Shown here: one piece after another, positions 34,451 through 43,890 of the stretch | Layout of the letters: each line of letters opens with the position of its first letter | Position numbering within the stretch: the stretch's first letter is position 1 | Assembly: GCA_033297205.1 (NCBI GenBank) | Contig: MU859067.1 | Span: 296,304-360,303 of the forward strand | DNA from: Pseudoneurospora amorphoporcata | Taxonomy: Eukaryota > Ascomycota > Sordariomycetes > Sordariales > Sordariaceae | Direction of reading: 5' to 3' | DNA length: 64,000 nucleotides | The notes under the pieces: model-generated | What the model was told of the DNA's origin: nothing | What the model saw: only the letters and a program-made list of their open reading frames with translations | Databases searched by the model: none | Position numbers and translations under genes: made by a program

Positions 34451-34969
34451 TATTACGAATTAATAATTAAGGATACGGGTCAACCAAGCCACCGGTACAC
34501 AATAGCTACGCGAAGGCTGGGCAATATAACTATAGCAGGGGAAGCTCGTGGCCGGCACAGGCTCACCAGTCGAGCTGGGCTTACCAGTCGAGCCGGGCTC
34601 ACCAGTCGAGCCGGGCTCACTAGTCGAGCTGGGCTTACTAGTCGAGCCGGGCTTACTAGTCGAGCCGGGGCTCACCAGTCGAGCCGGGCTCACCAGTCGA
34701 GCTAGGCTCACGACAACAGGAACAAGCCATGGCCATAGTGGTGAGCTGGGCTCACTACGTTACGAAGAAACATCTAGAGCATGTAGTATAAAGGGACGAC
34801 TAGAGAACTCAAATTGTTAGATAGTTCGACAATAGTCAATTAATCTTTATCATTGAGACACGTATAACGCTACTATACTTATTGTGAACCTTTTGGCTTT
34901 ACCGAACAGCACTGATAGTCTTTACCTTCAGCTATCCCACTTAGGCAGATCAGACTGCCGTTCGTCACA
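34451..34969 (+). repeat. 3' LTR of element B (519 bp)
   Basis: It follows a purine-rich tract (GGGAGGGGAGG, 34436-34445) and ends before the CCCCG target copy. It contains eight copies of the 18-19-bp unit (34560-34703), against three in the 5' LTR. Confidence 0.88.
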
Positions 34970-35325
34970 CCCCGCTTACGATAAGATAGTATGACGTAGG
35001 ACTAGGAATAGGGACAGGGGAACGCCCGAAGGGTGCTCACAAAGAGGAAGTACTCACCGTGAGCAGAACACCATCGTGAGCAGAACACTATCGTGAGCAG
35101 ATACTAACTAGGCAAATAGGAGACAAGGTGTTAGAAGTATAAAGGGACGACTAAAGAACTCAGATTGTCAGATAGTTCGATAGTAGTTAATTGATCATTA
35201 TCACTGAGACACGTATGACGCTACCATACTTGTTGTAAACCTTTTAGCTTCACTGAACGACTCTAATAGTCTTTACCTTCAACTATCCTACTTAAGCAGA
35301 TCAGACTACCGTTCGTCACATACCC

Positions 35326-36110
35326 TCAACTCAGTTAACTTTATAGTAAACCCTTTTTTCGTTAAGCAACTTTATTATTAGCTAGAAAGGGTTATAACTA
35401 GTATTGTACTCCTTCTTAAGCATATATAAAAGGTTCTTAAGTTGCCGTATTGTGAAATAAATATCTAGAAACTAGTTACGCAAGTCTTCTACAATCTTAC
35501 AATTCCTTATAGTAGGATAGTAGAAATATTGGGTGATGAAAGTCTTGTGCTCAGCTTTAAACACTCTATAAATCTATGTTGTTTCTGTATTAGAATAGTT
35601 ATGATTAGGACAGCCGTCTCTGATTTCGAAGGTCTATCTCCTCAGATTCGTCTTTAGCGCTTTAGCGACTCCCCTCTAAGGACATTTCCTCTTAGCTGTT
35701 GACGTAGATCTATTATATGCGATAAAGGAACAGATCGAGCTAGCAGTACACACAAAGTTAATAGTTATATAACCAAAATCCTTTACGAAGTTGGTTGAGT
35801 GTGACTTAACAAGCTGATAGCTACCTTGTTGTTTACCCTACTACTTAACCTCCTTAGCGAGCTCATTGAAAGTATTATATTAGGTCGCGAAGAGGGTATA
35901 AGGCTAGTCGTTGTGCTAGTTATTATAATAGTAATCGTTATTATTATTGTCCATCTCTATAGGCTAGGTATAGTAATCTTCGTCATCGTTGATTTCTATG
36001 TACTAGGTAGAAGTAGGCTCGATTAGAGTAGGGTTGAGATTATTCACGCTACGGTCGCATACACCCGTTAACTAGAAAGTTACTACATCAGCTATCTATA
36101 TTACAGTTAG
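35326..36110 (-). pseudogene. MULE transposase, N-terminal part (broken)
   Basis: Minus-strand remnant upstream of the insertion. A stretch near 35560-35650 reads FEIRDGCPNHNYSNTE, the W/F-x-V/I-x-DG-x-x-N-H pattern of the FAR1/FLYWCH-type DNA-binding domain found at the N-terminus of many MULE transposases. It is interrupted by TAG codons at likely Trp or Gln positions. At its 3' end the frame crosses the LTR insertion and continues in register at 27582 when one target copy is removed. The start probably lies near 36100, as suggested by the ORF in the 23152 copy. Confidence 0.6.
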
Positions 36111-37297
36111 CTGTAAAATATATAAAAAGTTGATGTATTATTTCCTACTATTAATAAGTGACAGCGTAGTGTTTACTTAGTGATATCTCGTAATGCGCGC
36201 GATAGTAGTTTGATTGATTATGAAGGTGATAATAGTGATAGTGATGGTGAAGGAAGCAATGCGACGATATATGTTAGAAAATCGCTAAGTCTAGTCTGGA
36301 TTACTGGGCTGGTTAGCGTAATATAAAAAGTAGCCTATACAGGGATCAAAATATATAATGAGCTGAAATTTAGGAGCTTAGCGAGCGTGGTACGTGAGAA
36401 ACTGGGCCGGGCGGTAACGGTCGGCTAGGGCTAGGATTATATATGAGAAAAAAAAGTGGATCTATGTACGAATAGAGTTTTATTAACGTACGAGTAGAGT
36501 CACTTTAAAAGAAAGGGAAATAAATATTAATATTTTTTATTTTTGCAATAATTTATAGAAAATTCATTTTTATATAAATTTATAAGGAGGACCTAGTATA
36601 AACTTAAAGGGAAATTTAATTGAAAAAATTGGTTTATATATTTTTTTAATTTAATTCAGTTTATAGAATTATTAAAAGCGATATTAGTTTAGTATAAGTA
36701 GGGGTAGATTAATTATTTATTATTATTAATTGAAGTATATAAAGTATAGAGATAAAAGGACGTAGATTTCCCTCTAGGATTTAAAGAAGGAAATTAGGCA
36801 ATTTAGACTAAATATTACTCTTTCTTAGACGAAGATACTTCGAATTTTTGTCCTAGATCTACTCTTTTCACTAAATTTAAACTCTTAATCCCTTCGTGTA
36901 GGAAAACTAACCTCCAAATCTATTCCCTATTTTTATTTTAGAGGAGTATATTAGAAGTAATACTCTAAGTATTACTCTTAATCTCCTTTCTTAGGTAATT
37001 ATTATAATTAGAATATGAAGATTTTCTTAATTTTATTTATTTAAATAAGATTTAACTATAGTAGATTTCCTCTTATCTTAAAGTATTAATGTTTTTCATT
37101 TGTGTTTTTAGTGTGGTAGTTTTTTCGCCAGTAGGAGAGCTGGTCCCTTCCTTTCCATGTAGTGGTTTTTCTCTTCCAAATTATTATAGTACGTAAATTG
37201 TTAATATAGGTTTAAAATAGCCTATTTTAATGCATTGTAATACTTTTATTTTTAAATATATTAGGCAACTCTTATAGTAGGTCCGAACAGCTTCCAT

Positions 37298-37810
37298 TGT
37301 CATACGGACATTGCCCACAGTCCAGGAGTTAGGATCGCAAGACTCAACAGAGCCTCAACGCCTAGTATTAGCCTTAAGATGCTTAGTGGCCTCCGGCCAC
37401 AACACCCACCTCGGCCGGACCTCGGCTGGACCCTCGGCTGGACCCGCGGCCAGACCCGCGGCCAGACCCTCAGCCGGGCCCTCGGCCACAGTCATCCCAG
37501 AAGCAACCACAGCCAACCAAGCAAGAAGCAGGGCGCCCAGATGAAGGACAGCGCTAAAAGGAAGATAGAGAATGGATGAAGGCATTCAGGAAGAGCCACA
37601 CGTATGCAGACTGCTAGATAGATGTCTTGAAGCCTCAGGCGACAAGGCTTGATGCGTACCTCAAGTACGTACCAATTCCCTTTGGCATAAGAAGGTCTTG
37701 AAGACCCAACCTTCTTCTGGAGGTTGAGAAGATCAACAAGGCTTTCGAGACCAAAGTAGTTTATTAGCTGAATTGAACTACTGTTCCAAGCCCTGAATAC
37801 AGCCCTTGTC
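37298..37810. other. GC-rich island, possible solo LTR
   Basis: About 510 bp of GC-rich DNA inside a RIPed element; the homologous copy-1 sequence (about 22270) lacks it. The ends TGTCATACGG and TTGTCACA have the TG...CA form of an LTR, but no clear target duplication is seen. It contains imperfect repeats of a 12-15-bp unit (CCTCGGCTGGAC, GCGGCCAGACCC) at 37415-37490. The 66-77-codon frames across it are low-complexity and I do not regard them as genes. Confidence 0.45.
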
Positions 37811-38310
37811 ACAATTATACTTAGCTAGTATTAATATTCATTTATGTATATTTATATTTTATCCTTAGTTAAGTAGTTTATTATTAGTAATAAGTAGGCG
37901 CAGTAGATAAATAGTTGATAGGTAGCAGTATAGTTAAGGTTGATAAATATTTTCCCTCTATAGTAAATTTTACCTCCCGTTATAGAATATTTAGCGAAGG
38001 CGATTTTAAGCTTTTTCTTAATATAAGGGTACTATTTAATATAGCCTAAGTCCCTTAAGCAATTAACGGCCTCTTATATTAAAGTTAATTAATTATAACA
38101 TTCGTTAATAATATCGTTACTTGATTTATCTAGTTCTTCTAAAGTATATAGGGATAATAAGAGTATTTCTTTGTTGAAATTGAAGTCGTTTGTAGCTATA
38201 GCTAATAAGGAGAGGTAGTCTTTTTTAAAATAGGTTAAGTTAATAAACTTTCAGTTTTTAGCTTTTAAATAGTAATTATTTATATTTAGTAGTGCATCTT
38301 CTAGCTTTTT

Positions 38311-39149
38311 GAGAAGCGCTACTCGTACGTTGGCAAAACTCTACTCGCACGTGGATCTACATTTTTTTCCCATACATAACTCAAACCCTGGCGATCTGCT
38401 ATGGTCCCGCACTAGTCTAGGTCGTACCATGCCCGCCAAGCTCCTAGATTTCAGCCCAGTACACGTTTAGACCCCTGCAGTCGTACTACACTAGCCACCC
38501 TGGTCTGGGCGCCCAGACCAGCCCAGACTGGGCAGTCTAACTCGTGATTTTTATATATTACCACTTTGTAATCCTTCAATTCACTACGTCGCGCATCATC
38601 AGATATCATCAAGTAAACAAAGCGCTAGCATCTGTCGACGGTACGGAATGATCCATTATTTTTCTGTGCGTTTCCCCAGCTAATCGCGATGTAGATGACC
38701 GATGTAGTGACCCAGCCGACGGGCGCATGCGACCGTGGCGCTCACATCCCTTATAGTCTCATTGACCCCCCTCTTCTCGACCCCGCATAGATTAATGTAG
38801 AGTGCAGTGTAGTATAGTGAGCTCAATCGAGCTCAATCGGGCGACCTCAATTGAATGCGACATACAAAAGTACGACCGTGCCGCTAAGTACCCTGTAAGA
38901 CCGCTATATAAATGCCCTATAAGAATTGGGTCTGGGTGCAAATCTGGGGGTGCGTGCGCTGCAGTCTAGAATCTAGGCTTGGCATGGCATAGCAACCTTG
39001 AAAGATTGAAATGCCCAGATGTGCTTGGTGAAATTTATAAAAGAATACATCTGCTATAGTAGACTTCGAGCGGGTTCGGGTTATGTATGGGAAAAAAATG
39101 TGGATCTACGTGCGAGTAGAGTTTTGCCAACGTGCGACTAGCGCTTCTC
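38311..39149. mobile_element. Short MULE copy, family 2 (839 bp)
   Basis: Left end GAGAAGCGCTACTCGTACGT and right end complementary (ends GCGCTTCTC), with inverted repeats of about 70 bp as in the 20765 copy. It is in the opposite orientation to that copy. The flanks AGCTTTTT and TTTTGTTT do not form an 8-bp duplication. It is non-autonomous and little RIPed. Confidence 0.85.
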
Positions 39150-39646
39150 TTTTGTTTAACGCATTAGGGCGGAGGTTTTACGATCTTAGTATATAATAGA
39201 TTAAGTGAAAATGCGATAAAAATTGCGACTACTATATATAGCGGGATATAAATTGCTTATTTGTCGTAAAGGTCTTTAAATTCTTGTAATCTATAATAAT
39301 ATTAAAAGGTTATTAAGCGCTTTCTAATTTTAGGTGCTATTCTTCTAAAATTTTAATAATAGTAAAGAATTCTTTATTATAAATATTATAATTATATTCC
39401 GCTATTAAATACTATATTAAAAAGTAGGCGTTTAGGTAGAATATATTATTATTTCGATATTAGGAGAGAGTACTACTAAAGGTTTAATTTGAAGCGTTAA
39501 TTTTAAAAATTATTTTTTTAGACTAATTATAAATATATAAGGTTAGTCCGCTAATGAACACAGTTTTTAGAACTTTAAAAGCGAATTACTATACTGCAGT
39601 CTATACTTACTTTACTTTTTTTTTTGTAAGGTCGTATAATAGCGTT

Positions 39647-39911
39647 TGTTATAGCATAGCTAGACTGGTTACCGGAGGACTGGCCGCAGGGTCAATTGCA
39701 CGACCGTGACATATTAGATGAAAGGTCCACAGCCTTATCTTATCTAGAGCTCTCAGAAAGGGAAGGCGGCAACGAGTGGCAGATCTGACTTATATGTCCA
39801 CACCTATAATGCCTTTATTGTTTACTTTCCTTTTCCTCTTTACACTTAATATTACTTTGGATTGTGCCTCCTAATCTTGCAGTCGTATCTCTTATAGGAT
39901 CACGCTTTTAT
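39647..39911. mobile_element. Small insert flanked by AGCGTT
   Basis: A 265-bp GC-normal insert that starts TGTTATAGCATAGC, in the degraded Gypsy H. Direct repeats AGCGTT (39641-39646 and 39912-39917) flank it, and the copy-1 sequence near 24650 lacks it. It may be a solo LTR with a 5-6-bp duplication. It has no coding content. Confidence 0.5.
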
Positions 39912-40245
39912 AGCGTTACTATTATTAAGAAACTTTTAATAAAACGATAATAAAAATTAGCAAACTTTAAGAAATTTTATAGGAATTTTTTAAACGTTAG
40001 GAGCTTTTAATTTATAATAATTTTAATTTTCTTTAAGTCTATTTTAATATTATTAAGCGTAATAATAAATTTAAAATACTTAATCTTCTTAGTATAAAAT
40101 TCGTATTTATTAATATTAATTAATAAATTAGTTTTTTCTAAGCGGGTAAGAATATCATTTACATACTTTTAGTATTCTTCTTTATTATTAAAAAAGATAA
40201 GAATATTATTTAAATAGGTAGTCGTATAAATATTTAAAATATTAT

Positions 40246-40539
40246 TAATACTGGATTGGTATCGCTGGTGTCACATGTTAGAATAGCTGACATGCGCACG
40301 TGATAATAGCACGTGATAATGGTTGCGCCACGCTTAATTGATTGTAACCGCGACCATAGTCGCAACCATAGGTCGCAACCCCACATGAGTAGGTCTTGTA
40401 AATTAGATAAGGCTCGCGCACATATGGTCATCGACTATCGCGAGCTCCCCTCTCTGGATCTTTCCGGGATCATTAATTATTATACCTTTTAATCACGACA
40501 ATACTGTCATTTGTTCCCAATACCCTATCAACGGTATTA
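40246..40539 (+). repeat. 5' LTR of element K (294 bp)
   Basis: Same length and order as the 3' LTR. The ends are TAATAC/GTATTA rather than TG...CA, possibly RIPed from TGATAC/GTATCA in both LTRs. A possible primer-binding site TGGTAGC lies three bases further on (40542). Confidence 0.9.
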
Positions 40540-40685
40540 AATGGTAGCTACAACTGAGATTGCTTCGACCTAAACCACACCACACCATTATCGCCAAGAG
40601 TCGCAATCAAAGCGATCTTTGTCGACGCCGCGTGCGCGGCAACTTCTTCTCTTTACGAAAAAGAGCAGGAAGCATCTTCAAAGTA

Positions 40686-40992
40686 CGTAAGACGAACTTA
40701 GGTACTCTCGCGACTACATAACCACCTTTCCACCCCTAGAAAGTATACTATTTATTCAGTCAATACTATCTAGTTATTATTCCGCCCCTATCGATTACCG
40801 AACTTAGGTACGTGATCGCTTCCCCCCTTACGGCGAACTTGGGTAACCGCGAGGGCTCTTATTTTTCACACTGCTATACCCCCCGTACGGCGAACTTAGG
40901 TAACCGTATTTATTATCCCCTAGATCCCAATAATCGCAAGATTTGCTGGACGCTAAGGGTTTCCCCCACTGCCGAACTTAAGTACGTAGTGG
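40686..40992 (+). promoter_or_regulatory. Five-hairpin array in the leader of element K
   Basis: Five copies of a 13-nt sequence, CGAACTTRRGTAM, lie at 40693-40705, 40799-40811, 40834-40846, 40891-40903 and 40973-40985. Each is flanked by different bases that pair: CGTAAGA/TCTCGCG (one A-C mismatch), CGATTAC/GTGATCG, CTTACGG/CCGCGAG (one mismatch), GTACGG/CCGTAT and CCACTGC/GTAGTGG. The stems are 6-7 bp with different sequences but the loop is kept, which indicates selection on an RNA fold. The place, between the LTR and gag, suggests a packaging, dimerisation or translation signal. The function is inferred. Confidence 0.6.
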
Positions 40993-41069
40993 TATCCGCT
41001 TTCCTATTTAATTCTTAATTACGTACACTCTATACTAATTATACCCGGTTATTATCGTTGTAAGATCCA

Positions 41070-41081
41070 TACCTAAGCTCG
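41070..41081 (+). promoter_or_regulatory. Anti-loop sequence TACCTAAGCTCG
   Basis: Complementary at 11 of 12 positions to the hairpin loop CGAACTTAGGTA of the array 80-380 bases upstream. It could pair with any of the five loops in the same RNA or in another copy. It is a single occurrence, so chance is possible. Confidence 0.35.
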
Positions 41082-41214
41082 TACTTATACTTACGTACTT
41101 TAAGCACAATAAAACTACTATACCGAGTACATTCGTCGAGTCCGACGGCCTTATACCGAGCGGGCGTAATATTCAGCCCACCTCGGAAGTCAGCTCCAGC
41201 CCCCCCAGCCGACC

Positions 41215-43890
41215 TCTACCATATAATAGCCTTCAAAATTCGTCGCATATTTAAAACCGTTATTTTGATAACGTTTTCCAAGATCGCTTCGAAAGCGAAG
41301 CCAACCTATACCAGCCAGACCCACCAGACGAATCGTATATTACGACCGCCACTAAGCCCCACGGTCAAACCCTACCTACGAAGGTACATACTCCTCCCGT
41401 CGCGGACCCCCGCTACGTAATACGCTATCTCTCGATAAATTACTTAAAAAACGAGCTGTCGCCTTAGAAATAGCAAATAGAATACAATAGGGGCTCCCCT
41501 ATTCGAACGGAACGCGACTCGAAAACAATAAGTCTGCCTCATAACGATCTGCCCCAGCTCGATCCTAATAAACTACTCTCGGCTCGTCCTACGAAGTTTA
41601 GGAATAATAGGGAATTTCTAGATTACCTCGACGCCAAGATCGACTGGCAAATTAACGCCCTATTCGACAAGGTCACTCTCCAAGCAATAAAATTCCAGGA
41701 TAGCTTAGACGCCGATAGGAAAAAGATCGATAGATTGATAATACGTTATGCCAACCGAATTACGCTAGCCCTCGAGAAATCCGATAAGGCAATAGAAGCA
41801 TCACAAATCAACTAGCGCCGCAACATTAATATAGACTTTAACATCGCCTTAGACCAGCAGTTAGAAGTCACCTAGCAGAGAATGGACGCGGCCGTACACC
41901 AAATGTCGGAAAATACGAAGGCACTCTTAAAATCCACGATTAAGGACCTTACTAATTAGCAAAAGGAAACTGCTAAAATTATTATAGACAACGTAACCCA
42001 AAGAATTAATACCGTGCGTACGGAAGTCGCTTAGGAAATCCGTAAGGAGGTATTGAAAAGTTTATCCGGCAACCCCTATATACCTCCAAGCCCTATTGAA
42101 CTTTAGCCCTAAGAAGATAAAAGACCTATAGCCCCGCGTCGCTCTAAAAAATAGTTCTAAACTATTATAAAGAGCGTACTAGAAGAACAATAGGCCTCGG
42201 TTAGTAAACCCTTATATAAAGTTTTATTACCTAATAACCCTTTTAAGGATTATACTAGTATTACGCCTCGTTTTCCCTAGTTCACGATTGCACGTACCTA
42301 TTCCGAACTACTATAAGGTAAAAGCGAACCTCCGAATCGTCGCAGCCATACCATACCGCCACGGCAAGAAGGATCCCACCTCACATAGACATCTTACGAA
42401 TTTAATAATCCCTACCTTAATCCGCGTAATCAACGCGTTTCTATAATAAGTACGCGTGCCGCGCCTATTATTATATTAGACTCCGTTCTAAACGAAGAAT
42501 TACTAAGAGATAACGACACTGTTACCGATGAACCTTGGCAACCCGGCTTCCTAAACGGAGGAGGAAATAATAACCCTTTAAATTTACCGCACGGCGGAGG
42601 AGGATAGAGAGGTCGTCTATTACACCCCCCTAGAGGCGGCGACCCTAATAAGCCGCGGAAGAATCGAAGTTACAATTATAACGACGACGAACAATACAAA
42701 AAGGTCAAGCGCGAAGATATAGGAACATTCGATCCCGATATTAACAATCCTAAAGATCAAGGAATTATTAACAACAGCAAGTATACTATCTATACCGATA
42801 TATACGCTTTCTGGGAACAAATATTATCTTTCATCGAGAACGCCCAACAACGCCAACCCTCGAGCAAAATGAACAAACAGTTCACGCGTCTATTTCACAC
42901 TTATTTAGTAGGTTCAGCACGCGTATAGTAGATAGTTGAGGTAGATAACGATACTAGGCTCGATTGGAAGGAGGGAGGTATTTACGAACTCCTAAATCAA
43001 TTAGTCAATCGGTTCATCCCTAACGCAACTATAGCTACCGTTAAATTTATATACGGTCGCATCTATCTTCGTGAAATTTACAATAATACTAGCGTACTAA
43101 CATTCTACGTTCAACGCTAAATACGTTACGCCAAGGCTATAGGCACCCTTACTAAGGATAATAAAAACTAGTACGGCGTTATAATATAAATCTGGTCCAG
43201 TATGGAGCTTCGTATTCAATAAAATGTGCGAGCCCCTTTCGAAGAAGAATCACTCGCCGATTATATATAGTTCATACATAGGTCAAGGGCTATCCTAACT
43301 TCTGCGGCCCAGGCTAAGGCTAGAAACTCTTCTTCTCGACCAGGCCGATCCAATAGCCGCCCCGCCGATAACCATTCTACAACCGATAACTACTCGCGCT
43401 CGAACTATAGCGATAGAGATAGAAGTTGCGATAGGAATAAGAGTCGCAATCGAAAGCGGAACTAAAACCGCGACTAAAACTGCGAGCGAAACCGTAGTCG
43501 CGACCGTAGCCGAGACTAAGACCAAGGTAGGGACCGCGATTTAACACACGACCGCAAGGTATACGAAAGAGCCTATTATTCTAGCGAAGCAGCTATTACC
43601 AGCTCAGAATCGGAGTTAGAAGAAGCGGAAACCGTTGGCGCCTATATAGTGCTCGAACAATCTAAGAAATGCCGGAAGTGCGCAAAAACCTTCAAAAAGG
43701 AATTACGAAAGAAAGCACACTCAATACGCTATTAATTTACCCCAGCTATTAAGGCCGAAAGATTTAAAACACCTTCCCCACTGGCACCCGAATAATATAT
43801 ATACGGATATTACAAAAAGCAATGCGTATTACGCAACGCCTTGTTCCAGTACTTAAAAAAATGTATATTGGCCCGGAAGGGCGTTTGAAG
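41215..43890 (+). pseudogene. Element K gag, RIPed, with RS-rich tail
   Basis: A frame broken mainly by TAG and TAA. The N-terminal part has long helical, charged stretches (KFQDSLDADRKKIDRL, ALDQQLEVT). A capsid-like region follows near 42720-43290 (AFWEQILSFIENAQQRQ, NKQFTRLFHTYLVGSA, LNQLVNRFIPNATIATVKF). Then a tail rich in Arg, Ser and Asp (43310-43560, with repeated SRDR, RSRN and DRNKS words). A CRKC pair near 43675 may be what is left of a zinc-binding site. Gag would form the particle, and the basic tail may bind RNA. No clear ATG remains. Confidence 0.65.

Larger units (their letters stand above)
27646..34969 (+). mobile_element. Ty3/Gypsy chromovirus 'B', full length, RIPed (7.3 kb)
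   Basis: LTRs at 27646-28075 and 34451-34969 begin TATTACGAA (from TGTTACGAA) and end CGTCACA. The element is flanked by the 5-bp duplication CCCCG (27641-27645 and 34970-34974). Between them come gag with a zinc knuckle, a Trp-rich spacer, protease, RT, RNase H, integrase and a chromodomain, and then an antisense ORF. Most breaks are TAG or TAA at expected Gln codons. Catalytic and start codons are also hit, so the copy is dead. Confidence 0.9.
27588..35320 (+). mobile_element. Solo LTR 'A', split by element B
   Basis: The two pieces, 27588-27645 and 34975-35320, form one LTR of about 404 bp that starts TGTTACGAACTTAAG and ends GTTCGTCACA. It is flanked by TACTC (27583-27587) and TACCC (35321-35325), a 5-bp duplication with one C/T change. 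Rejoining the MULE at this site restores a continuous transposase frame. The right piece has its own tandem repeat (ATCGTGAGCAGAACACY, three copies, about 35059-35100). Confidence 0.75.
25221..36505 (-). mobile_element. Large MULE with transposase remnants, split by an LTR insertion
   Basis: The left end GAGCGACTCTACTCGC and the right end (complement of CGAGTAGAGTCACTT) are inverted repeats of about 50 bp. They are related to the family-2 ends and carry the same doubled ACTC-type words. Without the 7.7-kb insertion at 27588-35320 the element is about 3.5 kb, a usual length for an autonomous fungal MULE. The transposase gene runs on the minus strand. No clean 8-bp duplication is visible, so one flank may have been lost or mutated. 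This is the likely autonomous relative of the short copies. Confidence 0.75.
36506..40245 (-). pseudogene. Degraded Gypsy element H, copy 2 (left part, interrupted)
   Basis: AT-rich RIPed DNA. From about 37190 it is homologous to copy 1 (22160 onward), interrupted by a GC-rich island (37298-37810), a MULE (38311-39149) and a small insert (39647-39911). The minus strand at 40210-40141 reads FFNNKEEY and KYVNDILTR, the RT region just after YxDD. The first 700 bp (36506-37190) cannot be assigned. Element K is inserted at 40246, and the host continues at 48686. Confidence 0.65.

Noticed and set aside
34560..34703. CRISPR-like array of 18-bp repeats
   Set aside because: Direct tandem units with almost no spacer, inside an LTR, in a eukaryote.
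43295..43525. Minus-strand Val/Ile/Ala-rich frame that looks like a membrane protein
   Set aside because: It is the complement of the RS-rich Gag tail of element K.
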